Below are positions 18,274 through 26,991 of a stretch of DNA of 45,886 bases, piece after piece; the stretch's first letter is position 1, and each line of letters begins with the position of its first letter. Made by a program: the position numbers and the translations under genes. The notes beneath the pieces are model-generated. The model was not told where the DNA came from. It worked only from the letters and a program-made list of their open reading frames with translations, and ran no database searches. Location of the stretch: positions 1 to 45,886 of the forward strand of contig DATKAN010000044.1 in the NCBI GenBank assembly GCA_035498035.1, given 5' to 3'. Origin of the DNA: Nitrospiria bacterium. GTDB taxonomy: Bacteria; Nitrospirota; Nitrospiria; JACQBZ01.

Positions 18274-20199
18274 TTACTCCGAACCCCCGGCCATTGCGGG
18301 TTTCTTGGCGATTTCCTTCCTCGCCTCGGCAACAGCATGTTTTGAGGTCAGTTCGCCCAGCCAGAACACAAACAGCACAAACAACCAGAAGGCCATTACA
18401 TTCAATGACATCATGTTGGCCGCAAACCCGATCGTGTGAGTAAAGGCCCACGGGGAGTTATCCCGAAACACCTCCATCACATGCCAGAACAAGCGCACCG
18501 AGGATCGAATATATCCCATCAAGGCCATCAACCATGTGAAGGAGACAGCCAGAGAGAACAACGCGTATTGAGAGCGGACCGATATTTTGCCCCACTCGAT
18601 CGGACCGGTCAACTTGGACCCCCTCATCATCGCGATGTTGATCGCGCTACCCACAAACAAGGTGGTCAAGGTTCCGACCACTTGTGGCACCGAAAGGCCG
18701 ACACGCACGTTTGCGGGAATAAAATATCCATAGATCGCGACCCACCAGTTGTTTACTAGGGCCACCGCAAACATCATCACCAGGGCCGCGTTGCCCCAAG
18801 TCTCCCATTTTACCGTTATAATTTTATTGCTCCGTTGATACATCAGGAAGGAAATGATCGTGGTCATGATCATGGTGTTCACGGCCCCGTTCTTGGCCGA
18901 CATCACGCCGAAGTTTCCGATCACGGGATGCTGCTGGCCGCCGATGGCTTTCAACTCGGCCGGGCGCATCACCAAGGTATGGGGTGTCAACCAGACCAGG
19001 AAGGCCGCCGTCGTGAGGAAAAGGATATACTTGATATATTTTTGGTACCGCTCCGCGCCCCTCATCCGTTCCATGCCGTTGAACAGATAATAGTTGGTCG
19101 AAAAGAACAGCGCGCCGATCAGCACGGCCTGGATGATGAACAACCAGGCCAGCAAACCGCCCATCAACGTGATGCCCATCTGTTGACGGAAGCCGTACAC
19201 TTCGCGCATAAGCCAGTAACCGGCGAAAGGCAGGGGAATCAACGCCCCGACCGCCATGAACATCGCGATGTACCCCATCCAATCGTAATAAGCCTTTTCT
19301 TCCTGGTTTTTGGCTGAAAGGAATTTGTAGGCCGCGTAGGCCGCGACGATTCCGCCGCCGAACACCATATTTCCGATGATCCGGTGGACATTGAGGGGGT
19401 TCCACAGCGCATTGTGCAGAACCGCCCAGAGATTTCCCAAATACCGACCCTTTTCATCCACTCCCGCCGGAGACATCATGAAGCTTGCCCATGAATTGGC
19501 CAGCATCATCAGGACCGATCCAAATACGTTGAGCAACACGCCCATGCTGGCATGCACCCATTTTGCGAAACCGCTGGCCATCCGGTCCCATCCGTAGTAA
19601 TAGAGGTACAGGGTGCCGCTCTCGGCCAGGAACAAAAGGGCATAGATGTGCATCACGGGCTTGAAAAGGGAGGAAAGATATTTAAAGAAATCAGGATAGA
19701 GGGTTATAAAACTGAAGATGAGTAATCCACCGAGTATCGCTGTGACGGAATACGCGGTGAGGCTGATTTTGACCATCAGATGGGCCAGATCATCATATTT
19801 CTTGGCCATCACAGGGTCCTTCACCATCAACCCGACCAGCTCGATGATCATGCAGAAGATCGGAACCGCCAGGACAAAGCTCCCGAAATAGAGGTGCTGT
19901 TGTGCGACCGACCAGATGATGACTCTATTTTCGCTGAGGGGATAAGGGAGGTTATAACTCGGATAATCGGAGGCTTTCAATTCGGGAGCGGGCTGGCCGG
20001 ATACGGGACCTTCTTTCTTGTAATATATATCCTTGGCCATCTCGACCTTCGGCGCGGTATCGGTCACGGCTTTGGTCGCGTCATCAGCCATCACAGGAGT
20101 TGAAAGAAGTGGCATAACAAGTGAGACCAACAACATCATCGCCACGGCCCCCAGCGAGATCAGGGACCAGACCCGGACTCTTCTGCTCATTGCCTTCAT
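18274..20199 (-). CDS. Cytochrome bd-like terminal oxidase, subunit I type
   Basis: 641 residues from the ATG at 20199 (GAGGGAG upstream). An N-terminal helix ending STPVMA looks like a signal peptide, then a periplasmic stretch of about 55 residues and many membrane helices (roughly 13-14). Similarity to CydA: WSVAQQHLYFGSFVLAVP with His102 (b595-ligand position), FLAESGTLYLYYYGWDRM with Glu193 and GWDR, ANSWASFMMSPAG, and NPLNVHRIIGNMVFGG with His272 (the CydA His186 position). The quinol-binding Q-loop is not recognisable and the protein is longer than CydA; no CydB gene follows. This fits the bd-like oxidases reported in Nitrospirota. Donor (cytochrome c versus quinol) and oxygen reduction are inferred. 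Confidence 0.85.
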   Translation of the reverse strand: MKAMSRRVRVWSLISLGAVAMMLLVSLVMPLLSTPVMADDATKAVTDTAPKVEMAKDIYYKKEGPVSGQPAPELKASDYPSYNLPYPLSENRVIIWSVAQQHLYFGSFVLAVPIFCMIIELVGLMVKDPVMAKKYDDLAHLMVKISLTAYSVTAILGGLLIFSFITLYPDFFKYLSSLFKPVMHIYALLFLAESGTLYLYYYGWDRMASGFAKWVHASMGVLLNVFGSVLMMLANSWASFMMSPAGVDEKGRYLGNLWAVLHNALWNPLNVHRIIGNMVFGGGIVAAYAAYKFLSAKNQEEKAYYDWMGYIAMFMAVGALIPLPFAGYWLMREVYGFRQQMGITLMGGLLAWLFIIQAVLIGALFFSTNYYLFNGMERMRGAERYQKYIKYILFLTTAAFLVWLTPHTLVMRPAELKAIGGQQHPVIGNFGVMSAKNGAVNTMIMTTIISFLMYQRSNKIITVKWETWGNAALVMMFAVALVNNWWVAIYGYFIPANVRVGLSVPQVVGTLTTLFVGSAINIAMMRGSKLTGPIEWGKISVRSQYALFSLAVSFTWLMALMGYIRSSVRLFWHVMEVFRDNSPWAFTHTIGFAANMMSLNVMAFWLFVLFVFWLGELTSKHAVAEARKEIAKKPAMAGGSE

Positions 20200-20316
20200 G
20201 GCTAATCTCCCTCTACGTAAAAACCCTTGTGCCGCCCCACCCCGAGGTTTTTTTAATTTTTCTATGCTCGCACACCAGCCCGGGTTTTCATTAAAAACCC
20301 GTAGTTTTCTAGGCCC

Positions 20317-20345
20317 TATGTAGCACCAAAGGACAATTTTGTCAA
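20317..20345 (-). promoter_or_regulatory. Sigma70-type promoter just upstream of the oxidase gene
   Basis: Minus-strand TTGACA (20340-20345), 17 bp spacer, TACATA (20317-20322). It would give the oxidase its own start with a leader of about 110 nt, in addition to read-through from 20686-20714. Confidence 0.5.
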
Positions 20346-20375
20346 GGAAAAAATAAAGGGCCAACTTTTCCGCAT

Positions 20376-20492
20376 TTAGCGCAAAATAAAGAAGTAATCA
20401 AGCCCTTGAATTTTCATGAAAAACCAGTCCTCCAGCTGAAAATATGCTATCCAAACCACAAGCATCACGACAAAAGCGATCACCGTCTTCAT
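20376..20492 (-). CDS. 38-residue single-helix membrane microprotein of the oxidase operon
   Basis: ATG at 20492 with AAAGGTGA upstream; 38 codons, then TAA. It begins MKTVIAFVVMLVVWIAYF, a strong membrane helix, followed by an amphipathic stretch rich in aromatic residues (QLEDWFFMKIQG, LDYFFILR). Size and topology resemble small accessory subunits such as CydX, CcoQ or CtaJ-type peptides. It lies between a strong promoter and the oxidase gene in the same orientation. Homology to any named family is not established here. Confidence 0.7.
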   Translation of the reverse strand: MKTVIAFVVMLVVWIAYFQLEDWFFMKIQGLDYFFILR

Positions 20493-20537
20493 GTCAATCA
20501 CCTTTCTTCAAATAAACCGGGAAAATCGTACCCAGTT

Positions 20538-20639
20538 TTAATTATGGTAAACCGCTCCGAACCAATAGAAGAACCAGATCGAGATAATACAGACGATGAT
20601 ATACAAAATCGGTCCTGCGTTCTTACGGATTTTATCCAT
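20538..20639 (-). CDS. 33-residue single-helix membrane microprotein of the oxidase operon
   Basis: ATG at 20639 with AAGGAG five bases upstream; 33 codons, then TAA. A short basic N terminus (MDKIRKNAGP) leads into the helix ILYIIVCIISIWFFYWFGAV. It sits directly downstream of a near-consensus promoter and 45 bp before the second microprotein gene. Probably a small oxidase-associated subunit, inferred from position and topology. Confidence 0.7.
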   Translation of the reverse strand: MDKIRKNAGPILYIIVCIISIWFFYWFGAVYHN

Positions 20640-20685
20640 TTCTTTCTCCTTAGGACGGACGCCCATTCGGCTTAACAACGGCAGG

Positions 20686-20714
20686 ATTTTAGTGAATTAA
20701 AAAAAGTTTGTCAA
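20686..20714 (-). promoter_or_regulatory. Strong sigma70-type promoter for the microprotein-oxidase operon
   Basis: Minus-strand TTGACA (20709-20714), 17 bp A/T-rich spacer, TAAAAT (20686-20691). The first downstream start codon is the microprotein ATG at 20639. Confidence 0.75.
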
Positions 20715-20767
20715 GAAAAAAAGAATTAAAAAGGGATTGAATAATGACCGAATCGTCTTCAGGCTTA

Positions 20768-21688
20768 TTAGGGAGGAGATCCCGACTTCGCACACCGGAA
20801 CCCGATCGTCACATCGCGGTATTCCGGGGACATCTTAAAACGGATCGAGGTTTGTGCACGCTTGATCGAATCGTTCCAGGACGCTCCGCGGATGACCCGG
20901 CTCTCCCCCGACGAGACTCCCAGAGGGTTACTCACCGGAAGAATGCGATATGAATCCTGGTTAAACCAATCCGCCACCCATTCCATCGCATTGCCCGCCA
21001 GATCATAAACTCCGTACGGGCTGACGTCCTTCCTGAATTGATTTACCGGAGCTGTATATGGCGCGCCGTCGTCCCCCAATAAATTGGCATATTCGGATCG
21101 TTCCTCGTTGCCCCAAGGCCATTTTCGTTTGTCGGTCCCCTTGGCCGCCTTCTCCCATTCCGCCTCGCTCGGAAGGCGCTTTCCCTTCCATTGACAATAC
21201 TCGACCGCGTCATCCCAGGAAACTCCCACAACCGGGTTCATGGCCCGGATGAAGAGCGGGATATCCTCTGTCACGCTCGCCGAAAGATACCCGGCCAGCC
21301 GGGGTTTCCGGTGCCCGGTCAGTCCGATGAATTGATAAAACTGCGCAAAGGTAACCTCGTACTTATCGATAGAAAATCCGTCGAGATAGACCATCCTTAC
21401 GGGCTTCGCGTCATAGGATCCGTCGTTGCTGCCCATGAAAAACTCGCCCGCGGGGATGAAAACCATGGATTCGAAATCCTCGCCGATCTTGGCCTGTTTT
21501 ACTTCAAGCTCGGCTTTCCGAGACTCCTCCTCCACCTTGGCCAGTTTGGTCGCCAGAGGCGTGTATCCCTGTTCGGTTTCCTGCCTCTCCGGCTCGTGCG
21601 GTCCGGATTTCTGGCGGATTCCGATCTGAATAATAACCAGGATCGCAATGACCAACGCCAAATAAATGCCGATCAAATATTTGCTCAT
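20768..21688 (-). CDS. Membrane-anchored SUMF1-fold (formylglycine-generating-enzyme-like) protein 1
   Basis: 306 residues: N-terminal helix (about 4-24), a charged probably coiled segment (45-72), then a SUMF1/FGE-sulfatase domain to the end. Signatures: FIPAGEFFMGSNDG, YEVTFAQFYQFI, NPVVGVSWDDAVEYCQWKGK, LPSEAEWEKAAKG, PYGVYDLAGNAMEWVADW and IGFRCAKSG. The two active-site cysteines of true formylglycine-generating enzymes (the CxxxxC near RYR) are missing; the region reads IRGASWNDSIKRAQTSIRFK. A catalytic FGE role is therefore unlikely; a binding or assembly role outside the inner membrane is more plausible. Its stop is just upstream of the oxidase-operon promoter. Confidence 0.85.
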   Translation of the reverse strand: MSKYLIGIYLALVIAILVIIQIGIRQKSGPHEPERQETEQGYTPLATKLAKVEEESRKAELEVKQAKIGEDFESMVFIPAGEFFMGSNDGSYDAKPVRMVYLDGFSIDKYEVTFAQFYQFIGLTGHRKPRLAGYLSASVTEDIPLFIRAMNPVVGVSWDDAVEYCQWKGKRLPSEAEWEKAAKGTDKRKWPWGNEERSEYANLLGDDGAPYTAPVNQFRKDVSPYGVYDLAGNAMEWVADWFNQDSYRILPVSNPLGVSSGESRVIRGASWNDSIKRAQTSIRFKMSPEYRDVTIGFRCAKSGSPP

Positions 21689-21909
21689 GAAATATCTCGA
21701 ACTCCGGACGGGTTTCAGTCTTTATTTTTGTAACGATCCCAGATGACGAACAGCCGATTCCTCCCATCCGGCAATAATGCGATGAGGCATCGATAATCGA
21801 GAGGGGGACGATCTGAAATGAATACCAAAAAAGGGAGGCCTGGAGAGCAACAGGAGCCAGAAACCGGAAAAAGGGGGAAGGATAGACGATTCTCAGATGC
21901 CCGAATTTT

Positions 21910-22116
21910 TCACCGTCGACGACCCGTCACGGCCACCTTGGGGTCCGCCATACCCACTTCCCCGTTCGAACCTTCACGGGATGACCAGGCGATCGTCTCG
22001 TCTCTTTTCTGTCGGGTGACCCGGGATCGGTACAGCATCTGACCGACAAAAATTCCGGCCATGAACACGGCACCCGTATAAAACAGAACATAGACCGCAT
22101 AAAAGAAATGCTTCAC
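21910..22116 (-). CDS. Small membrane protein, YTGAVFMAG family, copy 1
   Basis: 68 residues from the GTG at 22116, which has GAGGGGG eight bases upstream and aligns with the start of the 22563-22682 paralogue; a GTG seven codons earlier overlaps the ribosome site. It contains one helix, with core FYTGAVFMAGIFVGQML, then a basic stretch (YRSRVTRQKRDE) and a polar tail. It shares the core with the next two genes. Function unknown. Confidence 0.7.
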   Translation of the reverse strand: MKHFFYAVYVLFYTGAVFMAGIFVGQMLYRSRVTRQKRDETIAWSSREGSNGEVGMADPKVAVTGRRR

Positions 22117-22210
22117 TCTGTTCACCCCCTCAACCACTGCGGCTCGTTTATAACGAGCCGATTAAAATCGAAAGATCCGCCCCCGACCATCCGGCACTCT
22201 TGAGCCGGGC

Positions 22211-22459
22211 TCATCTTTTTAAGGTCAGTTCATCCGATTCGCGAACCTCCGTCAGTTCGGACTCCGACCCGTCCACCGAAGGGGCCGCTTTCGCGGAGAA
22301 CCTCTCCTCCAGCTTTTCGCCGATGTACACGCCGATCATAAATACGGCCCCCGTATACACCAGCACATAGAGGGCATAAAGCTGTCCCACCAGCATGCCC
22401 GCCATGAAAACGGCGGCCGTGTAGACGCCAATCGAGACCAGAGAAAAAATACGCCGCAT
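22211..22459 (-). CDS. Small membrane protein, YTGAVFMAG family, internally duplicated copy
   Basis: 82 residues. The helix core appears twice in a row: VYTAAVFMAGMLVGQL and then VYTGAVFMIGVYIGEKL, so it is a tandem duplication giving two helices in one protein. An acidic/polar C-terminal tail follows. Same orientation as its neighbours, 94 bp from copy 1. Function unknown. Confidence 0.72.
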   Translation of the reverse strand: MRRIFSLVSIGVYTAAVFMAGMLVGQLYALYVLVYTGAVFMIGVYIGEKLEERFSAKAAPSVDGSESELTEVRESDELTLKR

Positions 22460-22562
22460 GAACTGAATGACCTTTCTCAGCGCTGACTTTAAACCCGCTT
22501 AAAATAGGATCGCGGAGAGGAGGCGTTGACGATGTTCCAGGCGAATCGCCGCCGCCCGGCGT

Positions 22563-22682
22563 TCATGGCCCTCGACGATTTCCCCAGGCGCGTTCCAACT
22601 TTTCTCCCACATACATCCCGGCCACAAAAACGGCGGCGGAGTAGATGGAAACGGAAAGGGCGTAAAAAAAGAAATGGACCAT
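22563..22682 (-). CDS. Small membrane protein, YTGAVFMAG family, shortest copy
   Basis: 39 residues, ATG at 22682. After MVHFFFYALSV comes the family core IYSAAVFVAGMYVGEKL and a short basic tail. The longer open frame covering the same bases (22499-22690) is out of frame and has unlikely composition. A near-perfect promoter at 22724-22753 drives it, making it the first gene of the three-paralogue run. Function unknown. Confidence 0.7.
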   Translation of the reverse strand: MVHFFFYALSVSIYSAAVFVAGMYVGEKLERAWGNRRGP

Positions 22683-22723
22683 CCGAACACTCGCTCGCAA
22701 GCTCCCCAAGCCTTAGGGCATTA

Positions 22724-22753
22724 ATTATAAAAGTATTACAATAGACCTGTCAA
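22724..22753 (-). promoter_or_regulatory. Near-consensus sigma70 promoter for the small-membrane-protein cluster
   Basis: Minus-strand TTGACA (22748-22753), 18 bp spacer, TATAAT (22724-22729), both boxes perfect. The start is expected near 22717, about 35 nt before the 39-residue gene. Confidence 0.8.
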
Positions 22754-22821
22754 GCTTATCTCGAGAGCTCCCGTCCGTTCCTTGGGTTCGTTTCCCCAGC
22801 AAGAGGCCGTGTAGAAATCGC

Positions 22822-22849
22822 TTGACATTTGACGGATCCTTGATAGAAT
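22822..22849 (+). promoter_or_regulatory. Divergent sigma70-type promoter
   Basis: TTGACA (22822-22827), 16 bp spacer, TAGAAT (22844-22849), directed at the small gene starting at 22863/22884. Confidence 0.65.
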
Positions 22850-22883
22850 GGGGTGCTGTTTAATGGCCATTCGGATTCGCACC

Positions 22884-23015
22884 ATGGATACACCGGAAAC
22901 ACCCGAACAGAGAAAGAGAAATACCCCCACCTTTGACTTTATCGTCCTGCTGGGTATGGTGGCAAACCTCATACTGGCCGTTTTCCTGATCCTCTATTAC
23001 TTCGGTTTTTTCTAA
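22884..23015 (+). CDS. Small single-helix membrane protein
   Basis: 43 residues from ATG 22884 (50 if the in-frame ATG at 22863, almost at the expected transcription start, is used). A hydrophilic N terminus (MDTPETPEQRKRNTPTFDF) precedes a C-terminal helix (IVLLGMVANLILAVFLILYY) and ends GFF. This is a tail-anchor-like layout, unlike the neighbouring YTGAVFMAG family. It is read divergently from that cluster and convergently with the second SUMF1 gene. No homology recognised. Confidence 0.6.
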   Translation: MDTPETPEQRKRNTPTFDFIVLLGMVANLILAVFLILYYFGFF

Positions 23016-23067
23016 ACAGTCGTTACGCACAAAAGCGGATGGGATCGTTTCGCGGAGCCGATTTTCA

Positions 23068-23970
23068 TCACCCGCCCGGGGGGACACCCTTCGCGCACCG
23101 AAACCCGATGACCGCGCTGGTTTGGTGCGGGGCCGCCATAAAACGCTTGGCCACTCTTGCATTAACCGAAGAATCATCCCAGGAGCCACCCCGATAGACC
23201 CTGAATTTTCCCTTTTCGGGCCCTTTGGGAACCTTGAAAGGAGCGTTTTTGTAATAGTCCGCATCATACCAATCGGCCACCCACTCCGCGACATTACCGG
23301 CCATATCGTATAGCCCATAGGGACTTCGTCCAGATTCAAAACGCCCTGGGGGGGCCAGAAATTTATAGCCGTCCTCTTCCCCCGCAAGGTTGGCCGCTTT
23401 TTCGACAAAATCATTTCCCCACGGCCATCGGAAGCTTTGGTCGCCCCCCGCCGCTTTCTCCCACTCGGCTTCGGTAGGCAACCGTTTCTCGGCCCACTGA
23501 CAATAATCTTGCGCGGTATTCCACGATACACCCACCACGGGCAGTTCGGGCTTGGTGATCAAGGACAGATCCTCCTGAAAAACGGGGACCACCGGCTTGG
23601 GATATTGGGTGGCCACCGAGAATTTCGAGAATTGCGCTTGGGTGACCTCCTTCTGGTCGATATAAAAGGCCGGAAGGTAAACCGGATGCTGCGGCATTTC
23701 ATCCAGATCCCCGCCCGAAGCCGGACTGCCCATTTGGAAAGGTCCCTCCGGGATCAAGACCATTTCCGAACCATCCTCCGTCGGGATTGTTTTGTACCGG
23801 CTGAAGTCCTGGAAACCGCTTTTTCCTTTTTGGGTTTGGTCTACTGGAATGCCTTGATTTTTGGAATCCGACCGGCTGGTTTTCCACGCTTCATAGATAA
23901 AGATAACGATCATGAGAATAAAAGCAGCGAAGGCGATGAGCGATCCGTAATAAAACGCATCCTTCTTCAT
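23068..23970 (-). CDS. Membrane-anchored SUMF1-fold protein 2
   Basis: 300 residues: N-terminal helix (about 7-27), polar linker, then a complete SUMF1 domain (LIPEGPFQMGSPASGGDLDE, KEVTQAQFSKF, LPVVGVSWNTAQDYCQWAEK, LPTEAEWEKAAGG, GLYDMAGNVAEWVADWYD, YRGGSWDD, VIGFRCAKG). It is a clear paralogue of 20768-21688 and likewise lacks the catalytic cysteine pair. AAAGGA precedes the ATG at 23970. The two copies bracket the small-membrane-protein genes. Confidence 0.86.
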   Translation of the reverse strand: MKKDAFYYGSLIAFAAFILMIVIFIYEAWKTSRSDSKNQGIPVDQTQKGKSGFQDFSRYKTIPTEDGSEMVLIPEGPFQMGSPASGGDLDEMPQHPVYLPAFYIDQKEVTQAQFSKFSVATQYPKPVVPVFQEDLSLITKPELPVVGVSWNTAQDYCQWAEKRLPTEAEWEKAAGGDQSFRWPWGNDFVEKAANLAGEEDGYKFLAPPGRFESGRSPYGLYDMAGNVAEWVADWYDADYYKNAPFKVPKGPEKGKFRVYRGGSWDDSSVNARVAKRFMAAPHQTSAVIGFRCAKGVPPGG

Positions 23971-24107
23971 GCCCTATCCTTTCTCAATTCCAGGATTCAA
24001 ACCCGACCTGCGCGAACCTTCAAGCCGTTTGCATGAACGAAACGGCCGGCCCGTCGGCGTACCGGAAAACGCGGTCCGGCGGTCGTAATCCCGACAAAAA
24101 AATAAAG

Positions 24108-24185
24108 TGGTGTCCCCAAGGGGATTCGAACCCCTGTTACCGCCGTGAAAGGGCGATGTCCTAGGCCGGGCTAGACGATGGGGAC
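24108..24185 (-). tRNA. tRNA-Glu (TTC)
   Basis: Minus strand, 78 nt including encoded CCA. Acceptor GTCCCCA/TGGGGAC, T-arm with GTTCGAATC, and anticodon loop CTTTCAC with anticodon TTC. Confidence 0.97.
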
Positions 24186-24230
24186 ACAAAAAATAAAATT
24201 ACAATCTCCACTCCCACCGCTGCGCGGGTA

Positions 24231-24300
24231 GAGCCCTGCCAAGCGAGGGGGGATGCTCCATCCGGCTTGGCCGGTGGAGCGGGCGGCGCGAGCCCATAAA
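24231..24300 (+). repeat. Dispersed intergenic repeat, type B (copy 1)
   Basis: Between the two tRNA genes. CCAAGCGAG, TCCATCCGGCTT and GGTGGAG...GGGCG.CGC.AGCCC occur in the same order as in 42087-42163. The paired GGCTTGGCC-like arms can fold. Confidence 0.6.
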
Positions 24301-24303
24301 ATA

Positions 24304-24379
24304 TGGTGAGCCGCCCGGGATTCGAACCCGGGACACCCGCCTTAAAAGGGCGGTGCTCTACCAACTGAGCTAGCGGCTC
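24304..24379 (-). tRNA. tRNA-Lys (TTT)
   Basis: Minus strand, 76 nt including encoded CCA. Acceptor GAGCCGC/GCGGCTC, D-arm TAGCTCAGTTGGTAGAGCA, anticodon loop CTTTTAA with TTT, and T-arm GGTTCGAATCC. Confidence 0.97.
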
Positions 24380-24427
24380 TTATCTTATCAACAAAAAAGA
24401 GATACTAACAGACGGGTCGAATTCTTG

Positions 24428-25780
<1,353 letters not shown>

Positions 25781-25872
25781 TCAAACGAGCGGTTCGCTGT
25801 GAAATCGTATCCCTTGTAAGCAGGAATATCGTAGGCTCTTAGAACAGATTTGTCAAGAAAGGCGTTGAATCA

Positions 25873-25948
25873 TGGTGGAGCTGGGGGGGATCGAACCCCC
25901 GACCTCCAGACTGCCAGTCTGGCACTCTCCCAACTGAGCTACAGCCCC
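25873..25948 (-). tRNA. tRNA-Ala (GGC)
   Basis: Minus strand, 76 nt including encoded CCA. Acceptor GGGGCTG/CAGCTCC (one G-T pair), anticodon loop CTGGCAG with GGC, and T-arm GGTTCGATCC. Confidence 0.97.
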
Positions 25949-26068
25949 ACTCAATTAAAGCTACTTGACTGACTTCTTCCGGAATAAATGACGGAATATA
26001 CGGCTTCCCCTCAGCCCGCTGGGCGGGTGTGAACCTAAACAAGTGCCGTGGCGCATGCAACAAGTCTC

Positions 26069-26097
26069 ATCGTATCATCGTCACAGGTGACTGTCAA
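26069..26097 (-). promoter_or_regulatory. Sigma70-type promoter for tRNA-Ala
   Basis: Minus-strand TTGACA (26092-26097), 17 bp spacer, TACGAT (26069-26074). The only gene before the terminator at 25751 is tRNA-Ala, so the primary transcript would carry a 5' leader of about 110 nt. Confidence 0.65.
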
Positions 26098-26109
26098 GGC
26101 GGATCAACC

Positions 26110-26147
26110 AAAAAAAACGGCCGCATCGCGTCGGCGATGCGACCGTT
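26110..26147 (-). terminator. Intrinsic terminator of the secreted copper-site protein gene
   Basis: Minus-strand AACGGTCGCATCGC CGAC GCGATGCGGCCGTT followed by a run of eight Ts, 34 bp after the stop codon. Confidence 0.9.
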
Positions 26148-26181
26148 GATTTTCCGCGTGTTGGAATTATTGGAATCCGTG

Positions 26182-26991
26182 TTACTTTGCGGCAAACGTA
26201 AAATCGGCCGTCGCTTTGCCCTTGGCCGGAACGGTCACTTTAACTTCCTGCGTACCCAAAATCGGATGGTACGCATGAAGTTCATACGTGCCCGGAGGAA
26301 CGTCGTCAATGGCAAAGGTTCCATCCTCGTTGTCGATGGCATAATACGGATTCGTCACAGGCTGGAAATAGACTTCCATGTAGTTATGCTGGTCACACTG
26401 GATCTTCACATCGCTTTCCTTTTTACGGAGAATCATGGGCTTCTTGATGACCTGCCCCTTTTCAGGAAGCGGAAGATTGAAGATGGTTGAGCTACTGGCA
26501 CCCACCATTTCATAGGCATGGGGGTTATGCAGCACACCCGTGGCGGCTTTCGGGTCATTCGGATCCGCATCGGTGTTTAGGATCCGGATCTCTGCTTTCT
26601 TCACCACGACCCCCGTCAAGGTCGATGGACCCCCTTGAACTTGAAACCGACAGATGTTTGTTTTGACATCCGTCCCGTTAAATTTAAACGGCTTGCCCTT
26701 CTCGATCTCTTCGATGAAGACCACCACATCCGCAAGGGCCCCGTTCTTGACGTTGACCTGCTGGACAAGCCGATGGCCCTTCCCGTCCGAATCGGCCTGT
26801 TCACAGAACTTTGGATTGGGGAATTTTGCAAAATCAAACTCCTTGGGCGCCGGTACCGCCCCTTTGAAGGAAATTTTCCCTGTAATGGTTCCGCCGTCAG
26901 GCACCGGGGCCTCATCATAGGCCGATACCATAGAGGCGCTCATCAAACCGACCACCCCTGCCATCACAATCGCAATGATAAACCCTTTCAT
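26182..26991 (-). CDS. Secreted cupredoxin-like protein with carboxypeptidase-regulatory-type domain
   Basis: 269 residues with a signal peptide (about 1-24, ending SASMVSA). The N-terminal half has GTITGKISFKGAVPAPKEF and a Cys63/Cys114 pair. His155/His158 (LHNPHAYE) together with Cys199, His202 and Met205 (QCDQHNYM) have the spacing of a type 1 copper site. The last about 60 residues (YYAIDNEDGTFAIDDVPPGT onward) match a carboxypeptidase-regulatory-like beta-sandwich. Periplasmic; electron transfer is a reasonable inference but copper binding is unproven. It has its own promoter, a leader of about 240 nt, and a strong terminator, so it is a single-gene unit. Confidence 0.8.
   Translation of the reverse strand: MKGFIIAIVMAGVVGLMSASMVSAYDEAPVPDGGTITGKISFKGAVPAPKEFDFAKFPNPKFCEQADSDGKGHRLVQQVNVKNGALADVVVFIEEIEKGKPFKFNGTDVKTNICRFQVQGGPSTLTGVVVKKAEIRILNTDADPNDPKAATGVLHNPHAYEMVGASSSTIFNLPLPEKGQVIKKPMILRKKESDVKIQCDQHNYMEVYFQPVTNPYYAIDNEDGTFAIDDVPPGTYELHAYHPILGTQEVKVTVPAKGKATADFTFAAK

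Noticed and set aside
20406-20675. 89-codon plus-strand frame upstream of the oxidase
   Set aside because: It is antisense to the two microprotein genes and lacks a promoter or ribosome site.
22499-22690. 63-codon frame over the shortest small-membrane-protein gene
   Set aside because: Its product is Pro/Phe-rich without similarity, while the 39-codon frame matches two neighbouring paralogues.
25839-26063. 74-codon frame overlapping tRNA-Ala
   Set aside because: Most of it is the tRNA read on its sense strand; no protein similarity.
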